Positions 47,401 through 59,253 of a stretch of DNA of 64,000 bases are shown here, one piece after another. Positions within the stretch are counted from its first letter, which is position 1. Every line of letters begins with the position of its first letter. The translations under genes were made by a program, and so were the position numbers. The DNA is from Sipunculus nudus (Eukaryota > Annelida > Sipuncula > Golfingiida > Sipunculidae): the NCBI GenBank assembly GCA_026874595.1, contig CM049317.1, positions 54,543,118 through 54,607,117 on the forward strand. Direction: 5' to 3'. The notes under the pieces were generated by a model that saw only the letters and a program-made list of their open reading frames with translations, made no database searches and was not told where the DNA came from.

Positions 47401-50400
47401 TGGAAAGCTATATATTTGTATCCGCCAAAACAAAGTTTTGCGGATATTATGTTTTTGACCAGGTTCCGCTGCTGCTGCCATATTAATTTCTAGAGAACTC
47501 CTGTGATACTACTGGACCGATTTTTCTGAAACTTACACCAATTATTGGGACACATGTGATCTGGTGCCTAACAATTCAGTGTTGACCTCTGACCTATCCT
47601 CTCTCCAGTGTGTCCATCTGTGTGTCTGTTTTGACACATTAACCAACATATCTTCAGACTCGTTTGACAGATAAGGAAAAAAAATTGTACAAATGTAGCC
47701 CTGGGATAGTTTTATAACATATACCAAAAATGGTTTGACAGTGGTTTGACTTATTCACCTGAAATTTGGCATGCCTATACATCCAGGATAGCTAGCTTGA
47801 TTTTTTGACAGGTGGCGCCACCTACATTCACTTTCATGCTGCAGATATACATGTTAATACCTGTGGACTGGTTTGACATATCTTCCTGAAAATTTGCATA
47901 TGTTTGGATCTCACATACCTCTTTATCATACACAAAACTGGTGGCGCCACCTGCAACCATTTTTGCAAAGCTTCCATCTGTTTGTCTGCTGTGGGATGAT
48001 ATCACTCATATCTTGACAGTGGTTTGACTTTTCCACCTGAATTTTGCATGTGTATACATCTTGGATAGTTTCTCATTCAAATGACAGGTGGCGCCACCTA
48101 CAATCATGTTTACGTGGCAGACATCCATGCTAATATATAACACATCTAACTCTGTTTCCCCTTGCCACTCAATGCATGCCTCACTTCATCTGTCCTATTC
48201 TGATTTTGGCTATACACATAGTCCCTTGTCAACTTCCTGTATTCTAGTTATATTTGTTTTTGTGAAGCACCATCTAACTAGAAATCATTTAACCATTTGG
48301 TAATTAAATGATAGATTTAATGATGTAGCAGATATCATTTTTATCTTGGACACCAAAACATGTGAAGGTTCAGATATATCTTAGGTTATTTATGTGTACT
48401 TTTTCATTATGTCTATTTCTGCATCTTTTTTATTTGGTACAGATGGTTGTGAGAAATATGGCACAGGTGGTAAGTCCTTTACTTTTCATTATACAGCTTT
48501 GTTTTTTTTTATCCAGTCATTCTTAATTATACAGATACATAACCAGTTTACTGTTACATAAGCAGAGGGAGGCAGATTATGTGCTTTAATTACAAGTTGT
48601 AACTTTGTGAACAAAATGTTTGATTTGCTGATTTTGTTTAGATCCCTTTTCTTGGACATATTTCTGACAAAAAACATATGAAATTGGAATATTACTATTT
48701 GATCTGGCTATTTGAGCCAAAATGTCAGCAGATTATAACCATGGTTTAGCCATTTAAAGATAAAAAGATTTTTTGAATAGCTAAAAATACTTCAGGCCAG
48801 TTTGAGAGATTTCTTCCTTTTAGAGCTTCAGTAAAGTCTCACATGATTATGTCATCTGTAGGATCGGCTTTCACTGAAAGTTTCAGCCAAGGTCATATTT
48901 ACTCAAAATGAACGGCTTCCAGTTAATAATTGTAGGAATGGCTGGGACTACTTGTCTCAGCTATCAGAAAAGTTCAAAGAAATATTTTTTCTTACATTGC
49001 ACATGCTAATGCTTATAAAATATTATTTATTCCATGAGGTGCTTACAACAAAACCACTCATGTGTATGTAATTTGCCTTGAAACATTTCTTATCCAACAT
49101 ATTTTAGGCCAAAAAAATAAATAAAGGTATAGTTCTCAGGCACTGCCCGCATTAGTTTTAACCCCCTGCATCAAACATTTTGATTTTGATCTTTCAGGAA
49201 GATAAAATAATACAATTTAGATAAGATTTCCTTTGTTATGGAGTGATTTTTCCTGTTTAGCATAACATTTCTGTTATAATTATGCTTTTCCGTGTTTATA
49301 TGACAATTTTATCCAAACATACAAAAAAGGGGGGGAAAATCACCCACTTGCACTGATTTCTGAAAAAAAGTGCCTGAGAACCATAACATTGTTTTTGGCC
49401 TCAACAGACAACATTATCCTTTTGACTACATTTATACCTTTGCTGCTGCATTTAGAAGTCTCAGTGCATTGTGGGGATAGAGTTTCTTTACCCACAATCC
49501 CTATCCAGCAGAGTCTGTATTTGTGAATCTGATTCTGTGCGGTGTGATCCACAAGGCATGGCTGGGTTTGTTATCACCTTTGTTATCAGGTGACCAGCAT
49601 TTCTAAAAAAAAAGATTTTTTTATCATGTTAAAAGTTTTTTTTGGAAACCCCTTGCTAGGTTCATAAATGTGTCTTAAATTTCAGAACATACGTAGATTA
49701 GGATCTCAATTTCCAGTTCTGTACAAAAAAATTTACTCTTAATCATCCTTATTTTAAAATATCTTGAAAAAAATATGCAGACAAGGCTGGTGGAACAGTG
49801 TTTTAAATAATTTTCAGGCCTTTCTGTCACATACTCTTGCGTTCCTGAAAGTCATGCTGTACGCATTTTAGTATACCTTGTCAACTTTGGTTGCTTTTAT
49901 ACAATATATCCTTATCTAATGTAGGATATATGACTTGATTTGGTTTTATGCATTGATTATTTAAAGTGTTGTGACTGAAGGCCCAAACTTTAACATTCCT
50001 GGTGTAATTAACCTAAAGAGAATGCTATATTCTGTATATCAGTCTTTATATAAATGTTTTAGTTGTGACGCTGAGTCCCAATGCCCAGAGGGTGGTCAAG
50101 CCAGAAACTGTACCGGATATCTTCTGTGTGGAGCCTGAAAGAAAGCAGATACATCTTACATGGTGCAGCTCAACTGTAAGTAGCAGGCAACATCTGGTCA
50201 AATGTACGATTATTTAATTCCCTGGAAAAAGTGGACACCCTACATTTTCATGATCCTTAGACCTTAAAGGGGCCTATTCCAGTTAATATCTGATGTTGAT
50301 TTACTGATGATAATCCCTTGAAACTTTCATAAAAAAGGTCAGAAAAACAGCCACTGTGCACAGGCTGAACATTTTGGTTGTATTCATGTATATAACATAT

Positions 50401-51357
50401 TCAATAAAGACATATGGCTGCAATTAGATGAACAGACAAATTTGCAAATGGCATTTTGCAGCTTATGATCTCTTAACTAACAGTTGTAGTTACACTCAAA
50501 TTGGCTGAGCTTTTTCACTTTTTAAATGTTTAATAAGGGTTCCATTTTCACTATCTCGCCATACAACAGACCTAGACAGAGAGTAACCATAATTATATTA
50601 ATTACATATATCAAATAATAAGTGTGCAAAATCTTTTTACTCTAGCTGTTTAAATTTTGTGCTTTCAAATCTTTGAGTAAAGAAAAATAATAATTTGTTT
50701 TTAAGAAAAGACCGTTTCGAATCAATTCAGATTTTCAAATTTCTTGAGATTGTACAGTATGCTACCTCTGTTTTTTTTTATGTTAGAATCAATATTAAAA
50801 TGTGAACTCAATATTTATTTATTTTCAAACACAAGGGGGAGTCTTTCAGAAGAAGAGATTGCAGACACTTGTCATTGTATTGCAGATTTACACCAGTTTG
50901 ACCAACCAGTCTTATACAATGTATAAAGGTCACAGCCAGCAGTATGTGCTTGAACAGTTTGATCAGGAGCGGTTCCACGACACCCTGCTTGGACGGTTTC
51001 TACACAATGCTGGCAGCATTCCACTGCAGCCCTTCAACTGTACTTGTGTGGGCATCTCAACAGGGGAAGCATACAAAATCAAACACAAGTTCCTCAGTAA
51101 GTTTTGTATTTTTTTTAATACTCAAGGCAGGCTTTTAGGGGTTGATGAGTTTATCTCTATATCCATTTTTGGGTCAACATTTTTTGTGGATGGGCTTTCT
51201 CAATGAAAAATAATTATTAATTTGAATTGTTTGCAGTAAATATCATTCTTTGTCACCAATCTTCAGTTTAGTTATATAAATATTGTAGTTTTCTCACATG
51301 AATGAGAGATATCAAAGCTAATTCTAACTGAAGCAAATTAACAAATTTTTTCTTGAC

Positions 51358-51424
<67 letters not shown>

Positions 51425-54400
51425 AGTACATTTAACTCTATAGTATAGCTGTTGGATTTGCAGTAAAGTTTTGGCTTAACTGAGATTTGGCACAATCAAA
51501 ATTCATATTGTGATAATTGTTTTTCACCTTAAGGGAGCTCAACACAAGGTTTACTGTATATATATATATATATATATTACCTCCACCAAAAAATAAAAAA
51601 TAATTAATATTTAGCCAGGACAGCTATTTTCAGTGATATAATTGAGTCCATAACATCCAAGTCTGATTCCACCACCTTCAATTCTGAATGAATTGAATCC
51701 AAGTCCATGTCATAGTCTAATACAAATTTACCTTTTAAATGAAATTTTAAATGGAAATTAGAGTTTATCCTGTGTATTTTACATTAGTTTACACATAGAT
51801 TTTACTTCAATGTTTTATTACATTTGGCTTCTGAAGCTGAACTAAAGAGTGGTAAATATTGTCTAATTTTATATGCCTGATATTCATTTGGTAGTCCTGC
51901 CTGTATACAAGTCTTTATAGTATGTTACAGAACATTTTCCTATACTGGACTTGAAATGGACTTGGCATATTTTCTCGAGCCCTTTTCTTCAGAGCACAAG
52001 TCTTGAATCCAGGGCCATAGAGTTCAAATCCAAGTCCCTAAAAAGTGCACTAGAGCCAATGTCTGGACTTGGGACCTATATCACTGGCAATTTCAGTATA
52101 ATAAATTTGTTTTAATGTCTTTTCTTCATCAGAGTGTGACCCTCTGTATCTGCTGCTGACCATCATTGGTGTTCTACTGTTTTGGAAGGCCCACAAACTA
52201 GCAAGGTGAGATGTAACAGGTTACAAGACGTCACGCTGTAGTGATCATCACGACTGTAATTTGAGGATTTCCAAAATGATCATTAAGGCTCTCAGGCACC
52301 ACATGCGTCAATTTAAACCCATGCATAAAAATTTCTTATTTTAATTTTCAGTAGAATCTTACCAAATTGACCTAGCTTCAGCCCTTCAGAAACTCCTTTC
52401 AAGAAGATAAAATCATACAATTTTGATAAGATTTCCTTTGTTATTTAGTGCTTTTACTTGTTTAGCAAAATAAACCTGTTATTATCATGTTCTTTCCTTA
52501 TCATTTGACATTTTTATCAAAACCTACAAAATTTTTTTTTTAATTTAAAAAAAACATGCGCCCACATTGATTTCTGAAAAAAAGTAACTGAGAACTAAAC
52601 CTTATTTTTTGGGCCAAACATGATGTCATGTGATACCAATCAAAATGACCAAAAATGTAAATCTGTTTCACTTGATCAAGTACTCCAATATAATTTTGCA
52701 AAGTGGCATGCAAATCTATCACTACACTCCTCACACAGCTGTCATTGTCATACACTACAGTCATCTCCTTTCAGATATCCACTGCTCTTTATAGTGTTGG
52801 CCTGTTTACACCAGGACAAAGACTCTCTTGGGTCTGATTCTTGGGTCTGTGCCAGACACAGTGTAATGAGGCCAACAATTTAGTGTGTTACATGTTTAAT
52901 ATTTGGAGCTGGAGGAACAATGTGATACTGCAATCTCATTGGTCTGATTACAATTCTTTGCTCTGAGCGCACCCTGGTGATAGAATCCAGAAAATCCTAC
53001 TATACACAGCAGGGGTTACATGAGAGGAGATCTTGGACAACTGCAGTGTCTAACTGCTGCATTAGGAATGTAACCTATCGCCAGCATTTCGTTTCTCAAG
53101 ATCACCAGCATTTTGATTCTCAAGATTTTTAAGCCTATTCTGTTAAAATCTGTCAAAATCTTATTTAAAGCTACCCCCCTGTGTCAACCTTTCTAAACCT
53201 CTCTATTCTTTGGATGTCTATTTCAGGAATATCATGCTGTATTATGCTACTGGAATATCAGTGGGCGTGCTGGCGTCCCTGTTGGTGGTTGTCTTCATTG
53301 TCAGTCGTCTCATACCTGGGGTAAGTATAAACATGAGAACAGTATTACCTTGATCTCTTGTCAATATCAGGACCAATGGAAAATGGAGGAGAATCAGACA
53401 GGAAAAGCAGGGGTAGTGGTAAAGGGGGCCTCTAAAAAAACTGAAAATCCAAAATGATTTTCTGTAAAAACCTTGAAAATAAAATTTTAAAAAATTTTAG
53501 GAACCCAAGAAAAGGTTACTGGACAAAACATTTTAAGTATGCATTTTAAGCTCAGATGACTGAAAATCATTTGAGCTATAGCAATCACTCTTTGTCCGTC
53601 ATCTGTCCGTCCTTCTGTCTGCCCTTTAACCAGGCACAAATCATAACTGCAGGACCTGAAATCTTCAAAATTCACCTGCAGGGAGGTCCATGAAAAATCT
53701 CCTTTGAAACATGAAATTAGGTCTATGTTACCCATATCATCCAAGCTATGGGGCTCAGAAGTACCCCCCTCCCCAGAATAATTGAAAATTTGATGGAAAA
53801 GCTTTAGTATCTGGAAAACTAATGAATTGATCACCATGATTCTTTGCATGAATATTGATCATTAAGTGTTTCATCAGTTCCTGATGACTGATGACTAATT
53901 TTTATGCATATTTGTTCGTTATTTTTGAGACCTTTAAAGATGCAGTTGTCTGTTAACAGGGTACAAATTATAACCATTCAACCTAGAATCTTCTAATTTA
54001 ACATCAAACAAGGTCCTGCACCTAGAATGTTCATACTTGAAATCCAGGGAGGTCCATGAAAGATCTCCATGGAAACCTTGACTTTGGTCTCAGTTACCCA
54101 TATCCTTGAGCTATGCTTCAGCTGAATCAGGATACTTCCTACAAAATTTGGCATTCAGATGATAAAATTCCTTTAGTGAATGTCTTCCTAGACAGCTGAG
54201 TGTCATGACCCCTTGGTCACTTGTTTTGTACACCATTGTATATACTGTCCATTTTATATAATACTTGCTATGGATGGCAGCCTGGAAAAATTATAAAATG
54301 ACAATCTTTTAAATGAAATCCTACAGTGGTTTGTTGACAGATAATGAATGGGCAGATGATCCAGGCAAAATACAGTAAACCTCAACAGAACAATTGGACT

Positions 54401-56693
54401 TTGAAAGCAATTTTCAGTGGTAAACAAATTTGTTGAATTAATAGCCTTAAAATATTTGAGGTTGTAATGGTTCAATAACTTCATTAAGTACTGGTACAGT
54501 GATGTAGGGGTTGTGTCCAGACTTGGACTTGAGTCCAGACTCAAATCCACTTTCTTAGGGCTTGGACTGGGACATGGACTCATGGTTCCTAAACTTGGAC
54601 TTGTACTTGGACTCAGAGGCAAGGACTCAAGAATTCAGGTCTAACAGAAAAAAAATCTGTCTCTGTTCAGCATGGTTAGCTATAAATGTAATTTAAATTA
54701 ACCATTAAAGTAAAAGCATGTGTGAACTAACTTAAAAATGTTTTTGATAGTCTTAAGTTTCCTTTTTAGAATTGCTTTTATGGATACAGTCCAACCTGTT
54801 TAAATGACCAATATGTATCTGATTGATAGTCATAAAGGTGGTTTAATATGTATACTTTCCTCATACATGTCATCTATGTTTGTGCAGTTCCTAAATTTCC
54901 AGAACCTGTATAGTAAGACCACCTGTCTATTAAGACCACTTGAGCCCAGTCCCTTAGGTGGTCGCATAAGACAGGTTCAACTGTATTTGTATTGGACTTG
55001 GACTCTAATTTGAACATGGGCTTGGACTCAAGTGGCCTGGACTCAGACTTGCACTCAGACTAAGATGTCGTCCCTACCCACGGTGGGTGCTCTTCAGGCT
55101 TAATAGGAGGGCTTAACAACACAGTCAAGTTTCATTCACAAATGAGTGCACCTTTCAGGGGTTCCTTAGTGTCATGACCCAGTGTTTGGGTAGCCAATGG
55201 TTACTAGCCATATAACACCATGACACCCAGGTCTTCTAAAATAACTGATAGGGGCCTCCCGAGTCATGATGCAAGTCATAATAGAACACCCATTCTGAGG
55301 GTCTGATCAAAATATTTGCTGTGTGGTTGTATTTGACATCAGAGGCTTATATGGTTGTGTTATATTTGCTAAATATTGAAGAAAAAATGTTGTAACGCAA
55401 AATTAATAACATTAGTTACCTCCTTTCTTCCCTTTGGCATCGATTCATGCAAAGTTGTCAATTCATCATGGTGGACTCAGAGACAAACTTTAGGCAGCCT
55501 CGTTATTAATAACTGCTGCATGAATATACATAAGTCAACTGTGAATGTAAAATTTATCATTTTTCCCAACATTATAAAGTCACATTATGTCTCTTTGGAA
55601 AAATGACAGTTTGACAAGCAGATGAAAATGAAAGAGTACTGTAAGAAATGGTGTACGTGCACATTTGTATGTACTACTGCATTGATGTGAACCCAGTAGC
55701 TTGTGTCATCCAAATTTCTTCACTTTATTAAAATTTGACGTTTTGGTGGCAGGCTGCCTCTAGCAGTGGGGCTGATTACCAAATCAGGACCTGCAGGTGT
55801 AGTAGCCACTTGGCCTGGTTGGCTCCAGGAAAAATGTGTGATACTGCCCTGTCACATAGTCCTGAACTAAAATAGAATTCTGCCATTTTACATAGTAATA
55901 AGTTAAGATAGCATTTAATATGGAGGCTAAAAAATAAAATTAATAATGCATCATCCATTGAGATAAGGTGTACCACACATAAAAATAGTATACTTTTGCA
56001 TGCCCATCTTACAGATAGACCTGTATATTAATGGATGGGCAGCAGTTTTACATATAAATGACTGTCCGTTGGTGTTAGTGCAATAACATACCAGGCATTC
56101 ATTTGATTTGGTGCAGATACTCACCATAAATATTTATCTAGGTAATATCTTTGCCTATTTAATGAGGTCAGAGGTCACAAGACATAAGATGGACTTATTA
56201 TACACTCTTGTGGTGCATTTGTTTATAGTTGGATTCATGAACATATCTTTTTAGTAACAATTCATGTTTTTTTGCATTTCATTTTGAAAGGATGTATGTT
56301 TTATTGAAATATGTTTAAAAGAATTTCATTATCATTTCAGCGCGGAGGAATGTATGCCATACTGGTTGGTGGTTGGAGCATGGTGATCGCTGGATTGTCA
56401 TTATTATCACAACACATCTGGTCTGTTTTAAGTTCATACCAGGAGTATGTCCTGGGCTACATTGTCCTCACCTCACTTGGAAGCTTTGCAGTCTGCTACT
56501 ATTTTGGACCTCCAAAAAATCCTCGGACTTTAAATCTTATACAGTGGACAATACAACTGTTTGCTTTATCACTGGTGTACTATAGTATACAGATATTTAC
56601 AGTCAAGTTAATATGTATCGGAGGTCTGATCCTACTTTATCTGGTTCAACCTTTGCTTTATCTGACCGTTCCAAAGAAACTCCGCTACAGATG
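44316..56693 (+). CDS. NEMP1: Nuclear envelope integral membrane protein (NEMP1/2 family), 5' part
   Basis: NEMP proteins sit in the inner nuclear membrane, support nuclear-envelope stiffness and are linked to germ-cell function. Seven exons with consistent phases give about 331 residues: an N-terminal signal-like hydrophobic stretch, a lumenal domain with cysteines, then several membrane spans. The family signature is clear in YYATGISVGVLASLL, YAILVGGWS and FAVCYYFGP, which align with YYSTGMTVGIVASLL, YVILVGGWS and FAVCYKYGP in vertebrate NEMP1. The nucleoplasmic C-terminal domain (the PRLLTEEEY region in vertebrates) is not found before the right edge, so the gene is partial here. Whether it is the NEMP1 or NEMP2 counterpart cannot be decided; the symbol is the family's best-known name. 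Confidence 0.9.
44940..45315. mobile_element. Foldback MITE in NEMP intron 1
   Basis: The left arm (TTTATTAAATAATAG, TTGCTC..GTTCCCGCTCCAT, AGGACTATTTTATTC, AGAAAAATGCATAC) is repeated inverted at about 45175-45300 (GTATGCATTTTTCT, ATAAAATAGTCCT, ATGGAGTAGGAAC, CTATTATTTAATAAG). The arms are ~140 bp around a ~70-bp loop. No coding capacity. Confidence 0.8.
45320..46845. other. NEMP intron 1, nothing recognised
   Basis: AT-rich, no shared repeat or exon recognised. Confidence 0.4.
46850..47133 (-). mobile_element. Foldback MITE, family G (copy 1)
   Basis: Ends carry AAAAATAAAAAGGTTTAGTT, then CTCAGGCACT on one side and GAGAACCATACCTTTTATTT, then TTTTGGCC on the other. The interior has ATGCGGGGTTAAAATTG. 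The same order, inverted, occurs at 49109-49405. Confidence 0.7.
47417..48248 (+). mobile_element. Family T element (copy 1), hairpin-ended
   Basis: It begins with TGTATCCGCC and a perfect-looking hairpin (ATCCGCCAAAAC / GTTTTGCGGAT). The body has GACCTCTGACCT, then ~140-bp units with GGTGGCGCCACC at 47811, 47940 and 48087. The 3' end reads TGATTTTGGC-TATACA..CTGTATTCTAGT. In copy 2 the 3' end GCGGATACA is the inverse of the 5' TGTATCCGC. Confidence 0.7.
48443..48469 (+). CDS. NEMP1: NEMP exon 2 (27-nt micro-exon)
   Basis: Flanked by GGTACAG and GTAAGT. It adds D-GCEKYGTG and keeps phase 1 at both ends, so it could be skipped without breaking the frame. No family motif supports it directly; the support is the splice-site pair and the phase. 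Confidence 0.6.
49109..49405 (+). mobile_element. Foldback MITE, family G (copy 2)
   Basis: GGCCAAAAAAATAAATAAAG, then TATAGTTCTCAGGCAC at the left; GTGCCTGAGAACCATAAC, then ATTGTTTTTGGCC inverted at the right. The interior has TTAACCCCCTGCATCAAA and a GAAGATAAAATAATACAATT phrase. Confidence 0.75.
50063..50175 (+). CDS. NEMP1: NEMP exon 3
   Basis: Encodes VTLSPNAQRVVKPETVPDIF, then CVEPERKQIHLTWCSST. The two Cys fit the lumenal region of NEMP proteins. The acceptor follows a T-rich tract ending TTTTAG, and the donor is GTAAGT. Confidence 0.8.
50850..51096 (+). CDS. NEMP1: NEMP exon 4
   Basis: The start at TTTCAG/AAGAAG was chosen because only that acceptor keeps the frame from exon 3. It encodes KKRLQTLVIVLQIYTSLTNQ, GHSQQYVLEQFDQERFHDTL and FNCTCVGISTGEAYKIKHKF. 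This is the lumenal segment that corresponds to the region before the first transmembrane span in vertebrate NEMP1. Confidence 0.85.
51364..51421. repeat. (TA)n microsatellite
   Basis: About 58 bp of TA dinucleotides; a shorter run follows at about 51557-51578. Confidence 0.97.
52133..52205 (+). CDS. NEMP1: NEMP exon 5 (transmembrane span)
   Basis: Encodes CDPLYLLLTIIGVLLFW, then KAHKLA. The hydrophobic run is the first membrane span after the lumenal domain. Phase 2 at the end joins the next exon as Arg. Confidence 0.9.
52285..52618 (+). mobile_element. Foldback MITE, family G (copy 3)
   Basis: Decayed copy: GGCTCTCAGGCACCACATGC, TTTAAACCCATGCATAAA, AAGATAAAATCATACAATTT and, at the right, CTGAAAAAAAGTAACTGAG with CTTATTTTTTGGGCC. 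Confidence 0.65.
52895..53075. mobile_element. Foldback MITE, family M (copy 3)
   Basis: Shares TGTGATACTGCAATCTCATT, TCTGATTACAATTCTTTG, CACCCTGGTGATAGAATCC and AACTGCAGTGTCTAACTGC with the 35.5 kb copy. Its left arm is less clear. Confidence 0.65.
53227..53320 (+). CDS. NEMP1: NEMP exon 6 (transmembrane span)
   Basis: Encodes NIMLYYATGISVGVLASLLV, then VVFIVSRLIPG, one of the most conserved NEMP segments. Acceptor TTTCAG, donor GTAAGT, phase 0 out. Confidence 0.95.
53540..54224 (-). mobile_element. Rolling-circle-like element, family A (copy 5, antisense)
   Basis: Read on the minus strand: 5' GTGACCAAGGGGTCATGACA, then CTCAGCTGTC, two 336-type units (GGTAAC..AGACC..AATTTC phrases), a GACGGACAGATGACGGAC tract, then TATAGCTCAAATGA..CATCTGAGC. 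It is a shorter relative of the 25.1-28.3 kb copy. Confidence 0.7.
54787..54989. mobile_element. Short MITE, TIR ACAGTCCAACCTGT
   Basis: The ends ACAGTCCAACCTGT and ACAGGTTCAACTGTA are inverted copies. The interior has AAGACCACCTGTCTATTAAG and GGTGGTCGCATAAGA. Relative of 4881-5052. Confidence 0.65.
55225..55740 (+). repeat. Dispersed duplication, intronic copy (CpG-depleted)
   Basis: Colinear with 41985-42530. At about a dozen aligned sites the promoter-side CpG is TpG or CpA here, for example ACGACGGAC versus ATGGTGGAC, AACCGTGAA versus AACTGTGAA and GTTCGACAAG versus GTTTGACAAG. Confidence 0.85.
55990..56225 (-). mobile_element. Family C fragment (copy 4, antisense)
   Basis: On the minus strand it carries the 5' segment with TGCACCACAAGAGTG, then TGTGACCTCTGACCTCATT and a partial following unit. 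The 3' terminus is decayed. Confidence 0.5.
56341..56693 (+). CDS. NEMP1: NEMP exon 7 (multi-pass core)
   Basis: Encodes RGGMYAILVGGWSMVIAGLS, EYVLGYIVLTSLGSFAVCYY, FGPPKNPRTLNLIQWTIQLF and further hydrophobic stretches up to VPKKLRYR. These match the clustered membrane spans of the family. It ends in phase 2 at ATG/GTAAGT, so at least one more coding exon is required beyond this point. Confidence 0.95.
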
Positions 56694-56739
56694 GTAAGTA
56701 AAATTTTATTTCTCTATCAGTACTTTATATATCTGGCTG

Positions 56740-58433
56740 TCTGTCTGTTAAACAGAGTCCCATTTAGGCACAGTATTATGAGCAGATTATGAGCATCTGT
56801 CGAGTTGTCCATCCGTTAACAGGGCACTAATCATAACTGTAAGAATTAATCATAACAGTCAGAAACTTCTAAATGTATATCTAGGGAGGTCCTAGGCAAA
56901 TCTCCTTGGAAACCTGAACTTAGGTCATGGTGATCTATATTCTGCAACTAATGGACTGAAAGCATAATTTTTGGTACCCAGACAGTCAGACAGAGCACTA
57001 ATTGTATTAGGCTCAGAATCTTCTAATTTAACATTCAGGGAGGTCCTCCACTTGTAGATCATCCTAGGAAACCTGGAATTAGATCATGTTGACCTATATT
57101 CTGTGACCTACAGGCCTAAAACATGATTTTGAGCACCCAGACAGTAAGACTGGGAACAAATTGTATACTTTAGGCCTAGAATCTTCAAATCTTAAGTTCA
57201 GATAGGTCCAAATGAAAATGAAATTAGGTCAGTGTGATCTATATTCTGTGAGCTCTAGGAAAAAGATGTCATTGGAGCACCCTGAATGTGAAATGGGCAC
57301 CGATTGCATCTGCTGGCCTAGAATCTTCTAAGACAACATCCAGGAAGAGCAAAATGCCTTGGAAACCAGAGATTACATCATGGTGACCTTTATTCTGTGA
57401 GCTACAGAGGAAAAAAAAATGTATAGCCCCCAGACAGACAGGGTAAAAATTATATCTATTTTCCTTGAAATCTTTTTAGTTTTAACATGCCATCCAGGGA
57501 AGTCTTGGACAGATTTCCATGAAAACCTGAAATAAGATCATGGTGAACTATATTCTATTAGCTACTGGCAAACAATATGATTCTGAGCACCCAGACAGTC
57601 ACACAGGGCACAAAACTTAACTGTTGGACCCAGAACCTTCTATTGTAAAATCCAGGGAGGTCTTTGGCAAAGTTCCTTTGAATCTTGAAATTAGGTCACT
57701 GGGACATATATTCTGTGAGCTATAGGTAAAAAACATGTTTTAAGTATTGTGAAAGTCAGATAGGCACAAATCATAACCATTGGACCTAGAACCTTCTAAC
57801 TTAAAATTCAAGGAGGTCTTGGGCAAATCTCCTTCAACATCATGATGCCCTATATTTTATGAGGCACTAGAGGAAAACCTAATTTTGAGCACCAAGAAAG
57901 TCAGACGTGGCCCCAATCTTTAATGTTGGATCCAGAAAAATGTTTAAAATGTATCCTTGGAAACCAAAATAAGGTCATGCACTGTGACTATATTTTGTGA
58001 GCAATATGATAGAACATGATTTTAGTACCTATTTGTCAGACAGGTACATATGGTTCTCATTAAATTAAGATCATGTAAGGGCCCTCTAAAATCTTCTTTC
58101 TAAACACTAAATAAGGTCAATGTGACCCATATTCTGTGAGCATTTAGCACCAGATTGGTTAGATGGACAAAAATTGTAGCAGTTGGACAAAGACCTCAGC
58201 ATCTAGGGAGTTCTTGGTAAAATCTTAATCAAAACCCTAAATAAGATTGCTGTATCCTATTTTCTACGGCCTACTAACAAAACACATAATTTTTAGTCCT
58301 CTGGAAGTCATTTTATCCATTGTTCAAGGTACTTTAATAAATATTTTTCACCGGATCATAACATTAATAATCAATACATGCATCACCTGTATGTCAGATT
58401 CAGCTGAGCATCATGGCCCATGGGCCACTTGTT
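56740..58433 (-). mobile_element. Rolling-circle-like element, family A (copy 6) with ~150-bp array
   Basis: The 5' end on the minus strand is AAGTGGCCCATGGGCCATGA, then TGCTCAGCTGAATC. Note the compensated hairpin GGCCCATGGGCC. The interior is about ten degenerate ~150-bp units with AGGTC..TGGGCAAATCTCCTTGG, GAAATTAGGTCATGGTGACC and TATATTCTGTGAGC. A GTCTGT-type tract lies near 56740. The 3' hairpin end is decayed. Confidence 0.6.
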
Positions 58434-58685
58434 AACTTACCTGACTTTCACTCATGCTGAGCTATAGTCATCCTTCTGCCCATCGTGCCATTTTGTGTCT
58501 TTTAGTGTTAGCAGGGCATAGATAATAACAATTAGACCTACTCTTCTTGCTCAACACCCAGGCAGGTCTTGTAGAAATATCAGTGCTCACAAGAAACTAT
58601 TTCACAATGACCTATAAACTGTGAGTTTGAGGTATGCAGGGAAAAATCATTTGGAGCACTTTAAACGAGCTACTGCTCGAAATGT
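58434..58685 (-). mobile_element. Family A 3' fragment abutting copy 6
   Basis: On the minus strand GATGGGCAGAAGGATGAC, then TATAGCTCAGCATGAGTG and AAAGTCAGG form a family-A 3' end. It stops within a few bases of the 5' start of copy 6, giving a head-to-tail pair. Confidence 0.6.
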
Positions 58686-59253
58686 ATAAATAGACTCTTA
58701 AGGCCCACATATTGTGATCATTCAGTGTCTTTGAACACAAAATTAAATATAAAAATACAACATTTGGTCTTTGTTATTAAATGCCTTCTTTTAATCAACA
58801 AATTGTGACCTGTCTTCAGATGAAATCTGTTAATCACACAGTGTGCTATGACTAACAGTCATTAAAGATACTGTTTATTACTATATGTATATATCACTGT
58901 AGATATTCATTACATATACAACAGTTTATGCCATCAGAAACTCAGGAATATTAGTGAGACTTCAGTACATGATTAGGCTGCTGGTATTTGGTACAGTGTA
59001 TGTTATGTCCTCTGAAAATTATAAGGTATCATAACTGTTAAAAAAACCCTATATCTAAATCAGTCCAAAAGTAATTTTAAATTCATATTAGACCCCATTA
59101 AGTATACATTATCTAAAACCTGGTACAGTGTCAGTAGCCTACATATTTTTTAAATTTTCCATTCATTTTCACATGTAACATTAAAAAAAATTGTTTTTAA
59201 AGGTAAATTTTTAACACCCAGTAGCTGTAAACTACCATATTTTCTCAAATAAT

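Noticed and set aside
47775-48005. Conserved minus-strand frames with VAGGATSF and YDEELCEI motifs recurring at 47.8, 59.4, 61.3, 61.9 and 62.4 kb
   Set aside because: They recur because the 278-bp repeat recurs. The frames are broken in many units and begin and end at arbitrary points, so no protein constraint is evident.
54254-54622. 122-residue minus-strand frame with Ser/Pro-rich start
   Set aside because: Its start lies in the GGACTTGGACTC low-complexity repeat; no splice sites or conserved motifs.
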